Assembly: GCF_000515275.1 (NCBI RefSeq)
Contig: NZ_KI911560.1
Location: 620,001-684,000 of the forward strand
Direction of reading: 5' to 3'
Source of the DNA: Methylophilus sp. 5
GTDB lineage: Bacteria; Pseudomonadota; Gammaproteobacteria; Burkholderiales; Methylophilaceae
DNA: 64,000 nucleotides
Notes under the pieces: generated by a model
What the model saw: only the letters and a program-made list of their open reading frames with translations
What the model was told of the DNA's origin: nothing
Databases searched by the model: none
Part shown: in pieces, positions 16,287 to 25,425 of the stretch
Position numbering within the stretch: position 1 is the first letter of the stretch
Layout: each line of letters starts with the position of its first letter
Translations under genes and position numbers: made by a program

Positions 16287-16838
16287 TTAAGCCACCAGCG
16301 CTTCTGGCACATTCTGCTTGATTAACACAGCTGCTTGCGCCAATGCCTGATCAATGCGTTGCTCAATCACGGTGCTGTCTAGTTGATAGTCAGTGAACTC
16401 AGCATCTCTGGCATAAATCGTGGTCGGAATGGTATACATGCCGAAAAAACTGGCCAGGCTTCTTAAGTGGGACTCGAGCACCAGCGCATGATGATCACTG
16501 CCGCCGGTGGCGACTAAAATAGCCACTTTACCGGTGAGTTTTTTCGGGTCTACCAGATCAAAAAAGTGTTTGAGTAAACCGGTGTAGGAGGCTTTATATA
16601 CGGGCGTGCCTATGATGATGATATCTGCCTGATGCAGTTTATCGTAAGCCTGCGTCAAGGCAGGCGGAAACTGGTTAAATGACACGGTAGGCCCCAGGTC
16701 TGCGGCCAGTTTGGCAATATCAATCACCTCACCCGGACTATGAAACTTTTGGCTCGCCTTGGCAACGGCAGCCTCCACCAGCGATAGCGTTCTGGAGGGC
16801 GCCGTGATATTTCCAGAGACTCCAATGATTCTTGGCAT
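16287..16838 (-). CDS. msuE: NADPH-dependent FMN reductase (MsuE/SsuE family)
   Basis: A 183-residue flavodoxin-fold reductase. The start PRIIGVSGNITAPSRT carries the FMN-phosphate loop, and IIIGTPVYKASYTGLLKHFFDL is the family's second flavin motif. Such enzymes supply FMNH2 to alkanesulfonate or methanesulfonate monooxygenases. No such monooxygenase (SsuD, MsuD, SfnG) is encoded in the window, so the partner must be elsewhere or the reduced flavin has another use. The gene is convergent with the sfnR-like gene and has its own sigma-54 promoter. The choice between MsuE and SsuE is uncertain. Confidence 0.82.
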   Translation of the reverse strand: MPRIIGVSGNITAPSRTLSLVEAAVAKASQKFHSPGEVIDIAKLAADLGPTVSFNQFPPALTQAYDKLHQADIIIIGTPVYKASYTGLLKHFFDLVDPKKLTGKVAILVATGGSDHHALVLESHLRSLASFFGMYTIPTTIYARDAEFTDYQLDSTVIEQRIDQALAQAAVLIKQNVPEALVA

Positions 16839-16872
16839 GTGATTTCCTGATTAAACAATGTTTTTACTTAAC

Positions 16873-16888
16873 AGCAAATAAAATGCCA
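16873..16888 (-). promoter_or_regulatory. Sigma-54 promoter of the FMN reductase gene
   Basis: The minus strand reads TGGCATTTTATTTGCT, which matches TGGCAC-N5-TTGCW except for one base. It is 35 nt from the start codon at 16838. The rest of the 313-bp gap up to 17151 shows only a small TGTTGA/TCAACA inverted repeat at 16961-16976. Confidence 0.72.
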
Positions 16889-17151
16889 GATTCAAACCTT
16901 TTTATAATCAATGGGTTAAAAAAACAGATGCTGCTAAATCAACAACCAGCACCGCGTAAATGTTGACAAATCAACAGCTGCCGCCTGCATTGGTTTCGGG
17001 CCGCGCACAGGGCGGGTTGGCGCCCAGCCAATGTTCTATTGTCACGTAGGCACATTCTGACCAGCAATTTAGCAAAGCACTGATATGGTAAGCTGCCGCC
17101 GCCTTTTATGATGCCACCATCATCAACGCTCCAAAACGAAAGGTCAGACCT

Positions 17152-17325
17152 ATGCTTTATTATGCATTGCTATTTCTTGTGATCTCTTTTGTCGCAGGGT
17201 TGCTCGGGTTCAGGGGCATCGAGTCTGGCGCTGCCACGATCTCAAAAGTGTTTTTCTTTATTTTTCTGATTTTGGCCATTGGTATTGTGTTGGCGGCGGC
17301 GCTGGGAATTAGCCTGTTTGCCTAA
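17152..17325 (+). CDS. DUF1328 small membrane protein (YtjA family)
   Basis: A 57-residue protein starting [20 protein letters not shown] with a second helix [19 protein letters not shown]. Two transmembrane helices joined by a short loop with [10 protein letters not shown] are typical of the DUF1328/YtjA family. The start has AAAGG about 9 nt upstream. These proteins are common in proteobacteria and often stress induced, but their function is not known. The gene is alone, with a terminator downstream. Confidence 0.88.
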   Translation: MLYYALLFLVISFVAGLLGFRGIESGAATISKVFFFIFLILAIGIVLAAALGISLFA

Positions 17326-17385
17326 CGCTAGCCGCTCACTTTAAACGCTCACGCGCAACCTCAAGGTTGATGCATGGTTCAAAGT

Positions 17386-17418
17386 ACGCATCCTGACAGT
17401 TGTTCAGGGTGCGTTTTA
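17386..17418 (+). terminator. Terminator after the DUF1328 gene
   Basis: The 11-bp stem ACGCATCCTGA (17386-17396) and TCAGGGTGCGT (17404-17414), with one G-T pair, is followed by TTTTACTTTA. It lies between the DUF1328 gene and relA. Confidence 0.75.
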
Positions 17419-17454
17419 CTTTACGCTGGCGCATTATCGCGGCGATAATACTGC

Positions 17455-19677
17455 ATGGTTTCAGCCCGCCGCCCTGTTCACACCCCTAATGATAACGATC
17501 CTCAAGCGCTCGCTTTGTGGGTTGAGTCTTTACCACAACGCTTTACTACCAGTGAGTTGGCGCAGATTTGCCAGGCTGGCGAACTGGCCGCCACCTTGTA
17601 TGCCGGGCAACACGCCCTTAACAATGCGCCGCTGCTGCAACACACCTTAGGCACGGCCGCCATGTTGGCAGACATGAACATGGACGCCGATAGTCTGATT
17701 GCCGCCATCTTGCATGCTGCACCAGACGCGATGAGTGACTGGTCTGCCAGCCTCACCACACGCTTTGGCAACACGGTGGTGAGTTTGATTGACGGCATCT
17801 CGCGCATGTCGCAAATTCAGGCGTTAAGTGAAGTTGAAGGCTTGCATCAGTCGGGCCACAAGCCTGCTGATCGCGCGCAACAGTTGGAAGTGCTGCGTAA
17901 GATGCTGCTGGCCATGGTGCAGGATATTCGCGTGGTGCTAATCAAGCTGGCAGAGCGTACACAATTACTCAGGCATTTATCTGCAGCCAGCCCGGCGCAA
18001 CAAGTGCAAATCGCACGCGAAAACCAGAGCGTTTTTGCACCGCTGGCCAATCGGCTAGGCGTATGGCAATTAAAATGGGAGCTGGAAGACTTATCGTTGC
18101 GCTATCTTGAACCTCAGTTATACAAAGAGGTGGCCAAGATGCTAGACGAACGGCGTGTGGACCGCGAGCAGTATATTGCAGACGTGGTGGCCCAGTTGCA
18201 ACACGAACTGACACTGGCGGGGGTTGCGGCTGACGTCAGTGGGCGGCCCAAGCATATTTCCAGCATCGTCAAAAAAATGAAGAGCAAGCATTTGCAGTTT
18301 AACCAGCTGTACGATGTACGTGCCGTGCGCATCATGGTAGACGACATTAAAGACTGCTACACCGCGCTGGGCTTGGTGCACCATTTGTGGCAGCCGATTC
18401 CCGGCGAATTTGACGACTATATTGCCCGCCCCAAAAGCAATGATTACCGCTCGCTACATACCGCCGTGAGCGGCCCGCGCGGCCTCGCGCTTGAGGTGCA
18501 AATTCGCACCTTTGAAATGCACCAGCACTCTGAGCTGGGGGTCGCGGCTCATTGGCGTTACAAAGAAGGCGGCAAGTCAGATGCAAAATTTGACGAAAAA
18601 ATCGCCTGGTTACGCCAGATATTGTCCTGGAAAGACGAAGTGGCCGACCATGGCGACTTGCTGGAACAATTTAATAGCGAACTGTTTCAAGACAAGGTGT
18701 ATGTGTTAACGCCACAAGGTAAGGTGATTGATTTGCCACAAGGGGCCACGCCGATTGATTTTGCCTATGCCCTGCACACCGACCTTGGCCATAGAACCAA
18801 AGGTGCAAAAATTAATGGTCAAATCGTGCCATTACACACCAGGCTTGAGAATGGGCAGCGGGTGGAGATTCTCACTGCCAAACAAGGCGCGCCCAGCCGC
18901 GACTGGCTGAATGCGTCACTGGGATTTTTGCAAAGCCCGAGTGCACGCGCCAAGGTCAGGCACTGGTTTAAATATCAGCATTTTGAGGAGAATGTCACCC
19001 AGGGCCGCGCCAAGCTGGATAAAGAACTGCATAGAGCCGGTGCCGGCAGCCTGCCGCTAGAGCGTATTGCACACAAACTGCAATTTAATAAACTGGAAGA
19101 CTGCCTGGCCGCCATTGGTCGCGGCGACATTAGCGAGCATCAGATTGCCATTACTATCCAAGCTGAAATAGCACCTGCAGAAGCAGCGCCAGTGCCGCCG
19201 CTGGTGAAGCGCCCCACCGCCTCGCAGGTCAACCATGCCGGGGTCACCATTGAAGGCATAGGCAATGTGCAAACCACCATGGCCAGATGCTGCAAACCCG
19301 TCTCGCCAGAGCCTATTGTCGGCTACCTGACACGTAACCATAGTGTCACCATTCACCGCCAGGCCTGCACGTTTATTAGCCGCCTGGCAGAGAGTCGCCA
19401 GAACCGGCTGCTGGCTGCGCAATGGGGCAACCGTCAACCAGGCTTATCAGAGGTGGATATTGTGCTGGAAGCCAGCGACAGGCAGGGCTTGCTGCGTGAT
19501 ATCAGTGAGTTGTTTGCGCGTGAAAAGATCAATACCACCAAGGCCAACACACTGAGTCGCAACCATGTGGCATTGATGCAATTTACGGTAGAACTGATCG
19601 ACATTGATCAACTGCAGCACTTGCTGCAGCGATTGCAACAGGTGCCTGGCGTGATCTCGGCACAACGAAAAACCTGA
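17455..19677 (+). CDS. relA: (p)ppGpp synthetase RelA
   Basis: A 740-residue RelA/SpoT protein. The N-terminal hydrolase region is degenerate: where active enzymes have the HD dyad the sequence reads ILHAAPDAMSD. The synthetase domain is intact, with GRPKHISSIVKKM, YDVRAVRIMV and EFDDYIARPKSNDYRSLHT. The EFDD motif is the ExDD form found in RelA, not the RxKD of SpoT. A TGS domain (VYVLTPQGKVIDLPQGATPIDFAY), a helical/zinc-finger part with ARCCKPVSPEPIVGY and a C-terminal ACT domain follow. It makes the alarmone during amino acid starvation on ribosomes. There is no good ribosome binding site before ATG 17455. Confidence 0.93.
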   Translation: MVSARRPVHTPNDNDPQALALWVESLPQRFTTSELAQICQAGELAATLYAGQHALNNAPLLQHTLGTAAMLADMNMDADSLIAAILHAAPDAMSDWSASLTTRFGNTVVSLIDGISRMSQIQALSEVEGLHQSGHKPADRAQQLEVLRKMLLAMVQDIRVVLIKLAERTQLLRHLSAASPAQQVQIARENQSVFAPLANRLGVWQLKWELEDLSLRYLEPQLYKEVAKMLDERRVDREQYIADVVAQLQHELTLAGVAADVSGRPKHISSIVKKMKSKHLQFNQLYDVRAVRIMVDDIKDCYTALGLVHHLWQPIPGEFDDYIARPKSNDYRSLHTAVSGPRGLALEVQIRTFEMHQHSELGVAAHWRYKEGGKSDAKFDEKIAWLRQILSWKDEVADHGDLLEQFNSELFQDKVYVLTPQGKVIDLPQGATPIDFAYALHTDLGHRTKGAKINGQIVPLHTRLENGQRVEILTAKQGAPSRDWLNASLGFLQSPSARAKVRHWFKYQHFEENVTQGRAKLDKELHRAGAGSLPLERIAHKLQFNKLEDCLAAIGRGDISEHQIAITIQAEIAPAEAAPVPPLVKRPTASQVNHAGVTIEGIGNVQTTMARCCKPVSPEPIVGYLTRNHSVTIHRQACTFISRLAESRQNRLLAAQWGNRQPGLSEVDIVLEASDRQGLLRDISELFAREKINTTKANTLSRNHVALMQFTVELIDIDQLQHLLQRLQQVPGVISAQRKT

Positions 19678-19687
19678 AAGAGGCGAT

Positions 19688-20059
19688 ATGTCTTACCTGG
19701 ATGATCCACGCGTTTATTTTGCGGCCGAACGCACTCTGCTGGCCTGGCAACGCTCAGCGATTGCGCTGATGGGGCTGGGATTTGTGATTGAGCGCTTTGG
19801 CCTGTTTATGCAACTCGTTGCACACGATCACCCATTACCACATGCGCAAAGTGCGTTGTCGTTGTATATCGGGGTCGGTTTTATTCTCATCGGCGCCTGT
19901 ACGGCCTTGTTGTCTGCGGTGCAGTTTCTGGTATTTTGCCAATCGCTGAACCCACAGGAAAAACCGCGCGGTCATGTGGCCTGGTTACCGCCAGCAGTGA
20001 ACCTGTTTTTGGCAGCAACGGCGATTGCCTTAAGTGGTTGGCTGGTGCTGACGCGCTAA
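19688..20059 (+). CDS. DUF202 inner membrane protein (YidH family)
   Basis: A 123-residue protein starting MSYLDDPRVYFAAERTLLAW, with the family motif AAERTLLAWQRSAIALMGLGF and two further membrane helices. DUF202 proteins are small three-helix inner membrane proteins of unknown function. The start has AAAGAGGCGAT just upstream and lies 10 nt after the relA stop, so it is probably co-transcribed with relA. Confidence 0.85.
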   Translation: MSYLDDPRVYFAAERTLLAWQRSAIALMGLGFVIERFGLFMQLVAHDHPLPHAQSALSLYIGVGFILIGACTALLSAVQFLVFCQSLNPQEKPRGHVAWLPPAVNLFLAATAIALSGWLVLTR

Positions 20060-20079
20060 CCAAACTTGGCACACACATC

Positions 20080-20101
20080 AACCTCGGCTAACAGCCAGGT
20101 T
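20080..20101 (+). terminator. Possible weak terminator between DUF202 and RND adaptor genes
   Basis: AACCT-c-GGCT can pair with AGCC-AGGTT around a 3-nt loop. The downstream T-run is poor (TGATTTACTT). The stem lies in the short gap between convergent genes. Confidence 0.35.
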
Positions 20102-20105
20102 TGAT

Positions 20106-21269
20106 TTACTTAGCCGAGCCTGCGGTGGTGGCAATATTCACCTGGTCACCCGCGTTCAGGCCATCCGGCGGGTTCTCAATCACCTGATCATTGCTGGTCA
20201 GGCCAGACTGTACCTCCAGTGTTTTACCGAGATCACGCGCAATTGTAATGGTCTTTAAAGTCACTTTATGATCGCTGCCCACGGTGGCGACTTTAAGCCC
20301 GTTTTGATCAAAAATGAGCGCACTGGCCGGAATGCTCAAGCGGCCTGCGGCATTATTTAAGGCCAGATTCACATTGGCAAATCCACCCGGCAAAAAACGG
20401 CCAGAAGCATTATCGACCAGCAGCTGTACCAGCGTCGTACCGGACGCCGCATTAATGGCGCCGGAAGTCGTTTGTATGGTGGCCTCAAACGCCGCGTCGG
20501 GGGATTCCGGCACCGTAAAACTGGCCTTGCCGCCGGGCTTGATCTGGCTGACATAGGTTTGCGGCACATTGATATATAAACGCAACTTGCGCGTGTTGGA
20601 CACTTCAAACAAGGGCAGTGCCGTGCTGCCGCTGCTACCGGCATTAATCAGTGCGCCGGTATCGGTATTACGCGCCGTCACCGAACCATCAAACGGTGCC
20701 ATAATATTGGCAAAACTCTTGAGCGCCAGCAAACGGTTCACGTTGGCTTCAGCCGCTTTAACGATGGCTTGTTTACTTTGGTAATCACCCAGTTTTTCAT
20801 CTACCTCCTGCCGCGCGATCGACTGCGTTTTTAGCATCTCTTGCCAGCGTTTGGCGGTGGTTTCGGCCAGGGCCACGTTGGCCTGCGCACTGGCGAGGTC
20901 GGCCCTGGCCTGCAGTAACTCCTGATCCAGGTCCGGCGTTTCGATTTCTGCCAGTAGTTGCCCGCTTTTGACATTGCCGCCAATATCGACCTTCCACTGT
21001 TTTAAATAACCACTGACGCGTGCATAAATCGGCGCCCGTGCATAGGCTTCAAACCGGCCGGGCAAATTAAGGCTACCTGCCTCTGCGCCGTGATCGGGCT
21101 GGCTCACGCTCACAGTGGCAACTGCCTGCTGTTGCGTCCATGCGTTGAGTTTGTCGTGATTGCTGGCGCGGCTGGTGATGCCAACGATCACAATCCCAAT
21201 CGCGGCCAGCGCCAATAACAGCCCGCCTAGCTTGATGCCACGGGAGGTAGTCGTTGCAGAATTATTCAT
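20106..21269 (-). CDS. RND efflux periplasmic adaptor (membrane fusion protein)
   Basis: A 387-residue HlyD/AcrA-type adaptor. After an N-terminal anchor helix (LGGLLLALAAIGIVIVGITS) come a barrel-sandwich half with ARAPIYARVSGYLKQWKVDIG, a coiled-coil hairpin around residues 120-180, and the second half with NIMAPFDGSVTARNTDTGAL. The longer reading frame to 21383 is rejected; ATG 21269 is preceded by CCGGAGATTTAC and overlaps the pump gene stop by 8 nt. It links the RND pump at 21262-24435 to an outer membrane channel, which is not encoded next to it. Confidence 0.88.
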   Translation of the reverse strand: MNNSATTTSRGIKLGGLLLALAAIGIVIVGITSRASNHDKLNAWTQQQAVATVSVSQPDHGAEAGSLNLPGRFEAYARAPIYARVSGYLKQWKVDIGGNVKSGQLLAEIETPDLDQELLQARADLASAQANVALAETTAKRWQEMLKTQSIARQEVDEKLGDYQSKQAIVKAAEANVNRLLALKSFANIMAPFDGSVTARNTDTGALINAGSSGSTALPLFEVSNTRKLRLYINVPQTYVSQIKPGGKASFTVPESPDAAFEATIQTTSGAINAASGTTLVQLLVDNASGRFLPGGFANVNLALNNAAGRLSIPASALIFDQNGLKVATVGSDHKVTLKTITIARDLGKTLEVQSGLTSNDQVIENPPDGLNAGDQVNIATTAGSAK

Positions 21270-24200
21270 GTAAATCTCCGGTAGAAGCACTGACAGGTCG
21301 CGGGTAGTTTTTTTTGTGGATGGCGCTAAACACCACCGGCACAAACAGCAAGGTGGCCACTGTCGCGAATAGCAACCCCCCAATCACGGCGCGACCCAAA
21401 GGCGCATTTTGCTCGCCGCCCTCACCCAGCCCCAGCGCCATGGGGGTCATGCCTATCACCATCGCCAGTGCAGTCATCAACACTGGGCGAAAGCGTACAA
21501 AGCCCGCATCAATCGCCGCGGCGGTGGCATCTTGCAACTCAGCCAATCGTTCACGGGCAAAGCTGATCACCAGCACACTGTTGGCGGTTGCCACCCCCAT
21601 ACACATAATCGCGCCAGTTAACGCAGGCACAGACAAAGGCGTATAAGTCGCAAACAACATCCAGACAATGCCCGCTAGCGCCGCAGGCAAGGCAGAAATA
21701 ATCACAAACGGGTCACTCCAGGATTGCAGATTAACCACAATCAGCAGGTAAATCAGCACAATCGCGCCCAGCAAGCCAAAAAACAGGCCAGTGAAAGCAT
21801 GGTCCATGGTGTAAGCCTGCCCCAGCATCACCACACTCGCTGCCTTGGGCACCTGGTTTTTGGTCTCTTCCAGAATGGTGCGAATATCGGCCGCCACCGC
21901 ACCAAGGTCTCTGTCTTGTGTGCTGGCGTGCACTTGCACCATGGGCTGAATATCATATTGGCTGACCACCGCATTGCCGATACTGCGCTTAAACGTGGCA
22001 ATCCCGCCCAAGGTCTGCAACGGGCCGTCGCTACCGCTAATCGGTAAATTGGCCAGCGCATTCAGGCTATCCAGTTGATATTGCGGTGTTTGCAACACAA
22101 TAGGGTAAGTGACGCCATTGGCCGGATTCAGCCAGTAAGTGGGCGACACCTGCGAGCTACCCGCCAGGTTAATCACCATGCTGTTAGTGACATCTCGCGT
22201 ACTGATACCGATCTCCTGCGCGCGGGTTTTATCAATCGCAATATCAAACGACGGGCGGCTGCGTGATTGCTGAATACGCGCGTCGACCACGCCGGGCACA
22301 TTGCGCACCTTGGCCAGCAACTGGTTGGCATAAGCAAAGTCGTCGGCCAGCTTGCCGCCACGAATCTGGATATCAATCGGTGCCGGTGAGCCAAAGTTAA
22401 GAATCTGGCTGACAATATCGGCAGGCGGAAAAGAGAATGTCGTATCCGGGAACTGCTTGGGCAAGCGCTCGCGCAAGGTGCGGATATACTCGGCGGTGGG
22501 CGCATGATGCGGTTTGAGCGCGATCTGGATATCGCCATCCTGTGCCCCGATTAAGCCCGTGTTGTTATAGGTCATGTTAATACTACTGATCGGCATGCCG
22601 ATGTTATCGACAATGGTCACAATTTCATCGGCAGGAATCACTTTTTTAATCGCCGCCTGAATATTCGCAAAGCGATTGGCCGTATCTTCAATACGCGTTC
22701 CCACCGGCACGCGCGCATGCATCAATATTTGTCCGCTATCGACACTAGGGAAAAAGTTGCTGCCCAGCATGGGTAGCAATAAAAATGAGAGCAATACCAC
22801 GGCCATAAAGCCGGCCATAAATAAACGGCCATGGTCGACAGCCAGGATCAGGATTGCTTTGTAACCATGGCGGATGCGCTCAAACCTGGCTTCAAACCCT
22901 TGCTGGAAACGCACCAGCGGGTTACGGCTAGCTAGCCTGTGCTCGTGATGTAGATGCGGTTTGAGCAGGTAATTGGCCATGGTCGGCACCAGCGTACGCG
23001 ACAAAATAAACGAGCTGACCATGGCAAACATCACGGCTTCGGCCATGGGCACAAACAGGTAGCGCGACACGCCCTCAAGAAAAAACATAGGCACAAACAC
23101 GATACAAATACACAGCAGTGAAACAAACGCGGGCGTGACGATTTGCGCCGCGCCATCGAGGATAGACTGCTCAACCGGCTTACCCTGCTCCAGATGCCAG
23201 TTGATGTTTTCAATGGTCACCGTTGCTTCATCCACCAGCAAGCCCACCGCCAGTGCCAGGCCACCCAAGGTCATAATATTGAGCGTTTCGCCGATGGCGG
23301 ATAACCCAATAATCGCGCCCAGTATAGATAGCGGAATCGAGGTTGCAATAATCAGCGACGAACGCCAGCTGCCCAAAAACAGCAAAATCATCAGGCTGGT
23401 TAACACTGCCGCCAGCACCCCCTCAAACACCACACCATGAATCGCCGCGCGTACAAAAATAGACTGATCATTGATCGGCGTTGCAATCAGCGTGTCTGGC
23501 AAGCCAGGTTTAATTTCTTCCAGCTTGGCTTTAATGCCGTCGACAATCGCCAATGTCGAAATAGCGCCATTTTTCAAAATGGTCATCAACACTGAGCGAT
23601 TACCATCTACATGCACAATGTTGGTTTGTGGCGGGTTACCGTCACGCACCTGTGCAATATCACGCATATACACGGTGGCACCATTCACCACTTTCACTGG
23701 GATATTGGCCAAGTCTTCAATCGCCGCTGCGGCATTATTGAGGTTTAAGCTGTATTCAATACTGCCTATCTTTTGCGTGCCCACTGGCACCACCATATTG
23801 TGGGCGGCCAAGGCATTTGAAACATCCTGCGCCGACAAGCCGCGTGCCTGTAAGGCAGGTGGATTCAGGTCTATTTGAATTTGACGGCTTTTGCCGCCAT
23901 ACGGAAAAGGCACACCAGCCCCCGGCACCGTGACCAGGCGAATACGCACCGCATTCAGGCCCAGATCAGCCAGGTTTTGCTCGGTAAGCCCTTTGCCTGA
24001 CAAGGCAATTTGCAAAATGGGCACCGTGGAGGCGTTGTAATTCAGAATAAGCGGCGGCGTGGTGCCTGGCGGCATTTGCCGTGTCACCGTTTGCGAGATG
24101 GCCGATACCTGCGCATTGGCAGTGGCGATATTCACACCCGAATGGAAAAATATTTTAACGATGGCAAAGCCAATGTACGAGCTGGCCTCGATGTGCTCAA

Positions 24201-24435
24201 TATCGTTGACGGTGGTGGTCAGGGTGCGCTGATACAGCGTGGTGATGCGGCCCGCCATTTCATCGGGCGGCAAGCCGGTATATTGCCAGGCCACCGCCAC
24301 CACCGGAATACGGATTTCAGGAAAAATATCGACCGGGCTGCGCATGGCAGACAGCGTGCCGAAAATTAAAATCAGCAAGGCCATGACAACAAACGTATAA
24401 GGGCGCTTGAGCGCAATGCCGACCACGTTAAACAT
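21262..24435 (-). CDS. RND family efflux transporter permease with non-standard proton relay
   Basis: A 1057-residue protein with the twofold RND plan: 12 membrane helices and two large periplasmic loops. It starts at FNVVGIALKRPYTFVVMALL and has RSPVDIFPEIRIPVVAV. The TM4 motif reads GLLVDEATVTIEN, with Glu where AcrB has its second Asp. In TM10 the AcrB lysine region (SAKNA) reads VATANSVLVISFARERL, so the relay lysine is missing. This looks like a subfamily feature. The gene overlaps both the DedA-rhodanese gene upstream and the adaptor downstream by 8 nt. Substrates are unknown. Confidence 0.88.
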   Translation of the reverse strand: MFNVVGIALKRPYTFVVMALLILIFGTLSAMRSPVDIFPEIRIPVVAVAWQYTGLPPDEMAGRITTLYQRTLTTTVNDIEHIEASSYIGFAIVKIFFHSGVNIATANAQVSAISQTVTRQMPPGTTPPLILNYNASTVPILQIALSGKGLTEQNLADLGLNAVRIRLVTVPGAGVPFPYGGKSRQIQIDLNPPALQARGLSAQDVSNALAAHNMVVPVGTQKIGSIEYSLNLNNAAAAIEDLANIPVKVVNGATVYMRDIAQVRDGNPPQTNIVHVDGNRSVLMTILKNGAISTLAIVDGIKAKLEEIKPGLPDTLIATPINDQSIFVRAAIHGVVFEGVLAAVLTSLMILLFLGSWRSSLIIATSIPLSILGAIIGLSAIGETLNIMTLGGLALAVGLLVDEATVTIENINWHLEQGKPVEQSILDGAAQIVTPAFVSLLCICIVFVPMFFLEGVSRYLFVPMAEAVMFAMVSSFILSRTLVPTMANYLLKPHLHHEHRLASRNPLVRFQQGFEARFERIRHGYKAILILAVDHGRLFMAGFMAVVLLSFLLLPMLGSNFFPSVDSGQILMHARVPVGTRIEDTANRFANIQAAIKKVIPADEIVTIVDNIGMPISSINMTYNNTGLIGAQDGDIQIALKPHHAPTAEYIRTLRERLPKQFPDTTFSFPPADIVSQILNFGSPAPIDIQIRGGKLADDFAYANQLLAKVRNVPGVVDARIQQSRSRPSFDIAIDKTRAQEIGISTRDVTNSMVINLAGSSQVSPTYWLNPANGVTYPIVLQTPQYQLDSLNALANLPISGSDGPLQTLGGIATFKRSIGNAVVSQYDIQPMVQVHASTQDRDLGAVAADIRTILEETKNQVPKAASVVMLGQAYTMDHAFTGLFFGLLGAIVLIYLLIVVNLQSWSDPFVIISALPAALAGIVWMLFATYTPLSVPALTGAIMCMGVATANSVLVISFARERLAELQDATAAAIDAGFVRFRPVLMTALAMVIGMTPMALGLGEGGEQNAPLGRAVIGGLLFATVATLLFVPVVFSAIHKKNYPRPVSASTGDLHE

Positions 24436-25387
24436 GCGCTGCTTTCATCATGGCCTCTTGTTCTGGCGTGGTGATCTCAAAGCCAGCATCACGCCAGGCA
24501 TCTATGCCACCAGTCAGCGGGCGGATATTGCGATAGCCCCGGCTGATGAGTTTTTTGGCCACTTTGGCCGCTGTCACTTCATTCGGGCACGAGCAATACA
24601 ACACCACCGGCGCATCTTCATCAATCTCCAGCACCAGTTGGTCTACACCTTCCAGCGTGACAAACTGTGCGCCCGGAATCCAGCCATCCTCCACCAGGTG
24701 CTTGGCTCTTGTATCAAGAATCACAGGCGCCGCGCCGCTATTGAGCAGCGTGCTTAATTCGTCGACGCTGATGCGCGCCATACGCAGGCTCTTGATAAAA
24801 CGCTGCCTATCCCACCACTTGGCAGCGACAAACGCGGTGATCAACACCAGCACCAGTAGCGTGCCCCACTTACCCATTTCTACCAGGGTGAGCATGAGCT
24901 CATCAATCGCTGAGCTGAATAAATGCCCCAACCATAATGCAGAGCCTGCCCACAGCACGGCGCCCAGGCCATCCATGAGCACAAACAGCCAATAGCGTGT
25001 GCCAGACGAGCCTGCCAGGGCGCTGGAGATAGACGCAAACCCAGGCACAAACTTGCATATCAATAACGCGGGCGGGCCAAATTTTAAATAGAGCGCTTCG
25101 GTTTGCCTGACGCAAGTGTCTGGTGATAAAGATATTTTGCACAGTTTGCCCATGACGCGTTTGCCATATTTGCGCCCGGCACGATACCAGATCGAGTCAG
25201 CAATCAGGGCGGCGACTACCGCCACCAGCAACATGGCGGCCCAGGAGTATTGACCATTGCCAATCAGCACGCCCGTCAGCAGCAAGGTCGGGTAGGCCGG
25301 TAATGGCAGCCCCATTTGCTCCAGAAACACACTGGCAAACACAATCAGCAAGCCATATTGCTGTATCAACTCAAGAACGGTATTCAT
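24428..25387 (-). CDS. DedA family membrane protein fused to a rhodanese domain
   Basis: A 319-residue fusion. Residues 1-200 are a DedA/VTT protein (VFLEQMGLPLPAYPTLLLTG, WYRAGRKYGKRV, KFVPGFASISSALAGSS), thought to be a lipid scramblase-like or membrane-homeostasis protein. After a membrane exit at about residue 200, residues 215-315 form a rhodanese domain with the active cysteine in VVLYCSCPNEVTAAKVA. This fusion is known in proteobacteria; the rhodanese may act on the cytoplasmic side. It is the first gene of the unit with the RND pump and adaptor, and overlaps the pump gene by 8 nt. Confidence 0.88.
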   Translation of the reverse strand: MNTVLELIQQYGLLIVFASVFLEQMGLPLPAYPTLLLTGVLIGNGQYSWAAMLLVAVVAALIADSIWYRAGRKYGKRVMGKLCKISLSPDTCVRQTEALYLKFGPPALLICKFVPGFASISSALAGSSGTRYWLFVLMDGLGAVLWAGSALWLGHLFSSAIDELMLTLVEMGKWGTLLVLVLITAFVAAKWWDRQRFIKSLRMARISVDELSTLLNSGAAPVILDTRAKHLVEDGWIPGAQFVTLEGVDQLVLEIDEDAPVVLYCSCPNEVTAAKVAKKLISRGYRNIRPLTGGIDAWRDAGFEITTPEQEAMMKAAHV

Positions 25388-25425
25388 ATGCTATGCCGAT
25401 TTCACTTCGAATAATGTTTACAGTA

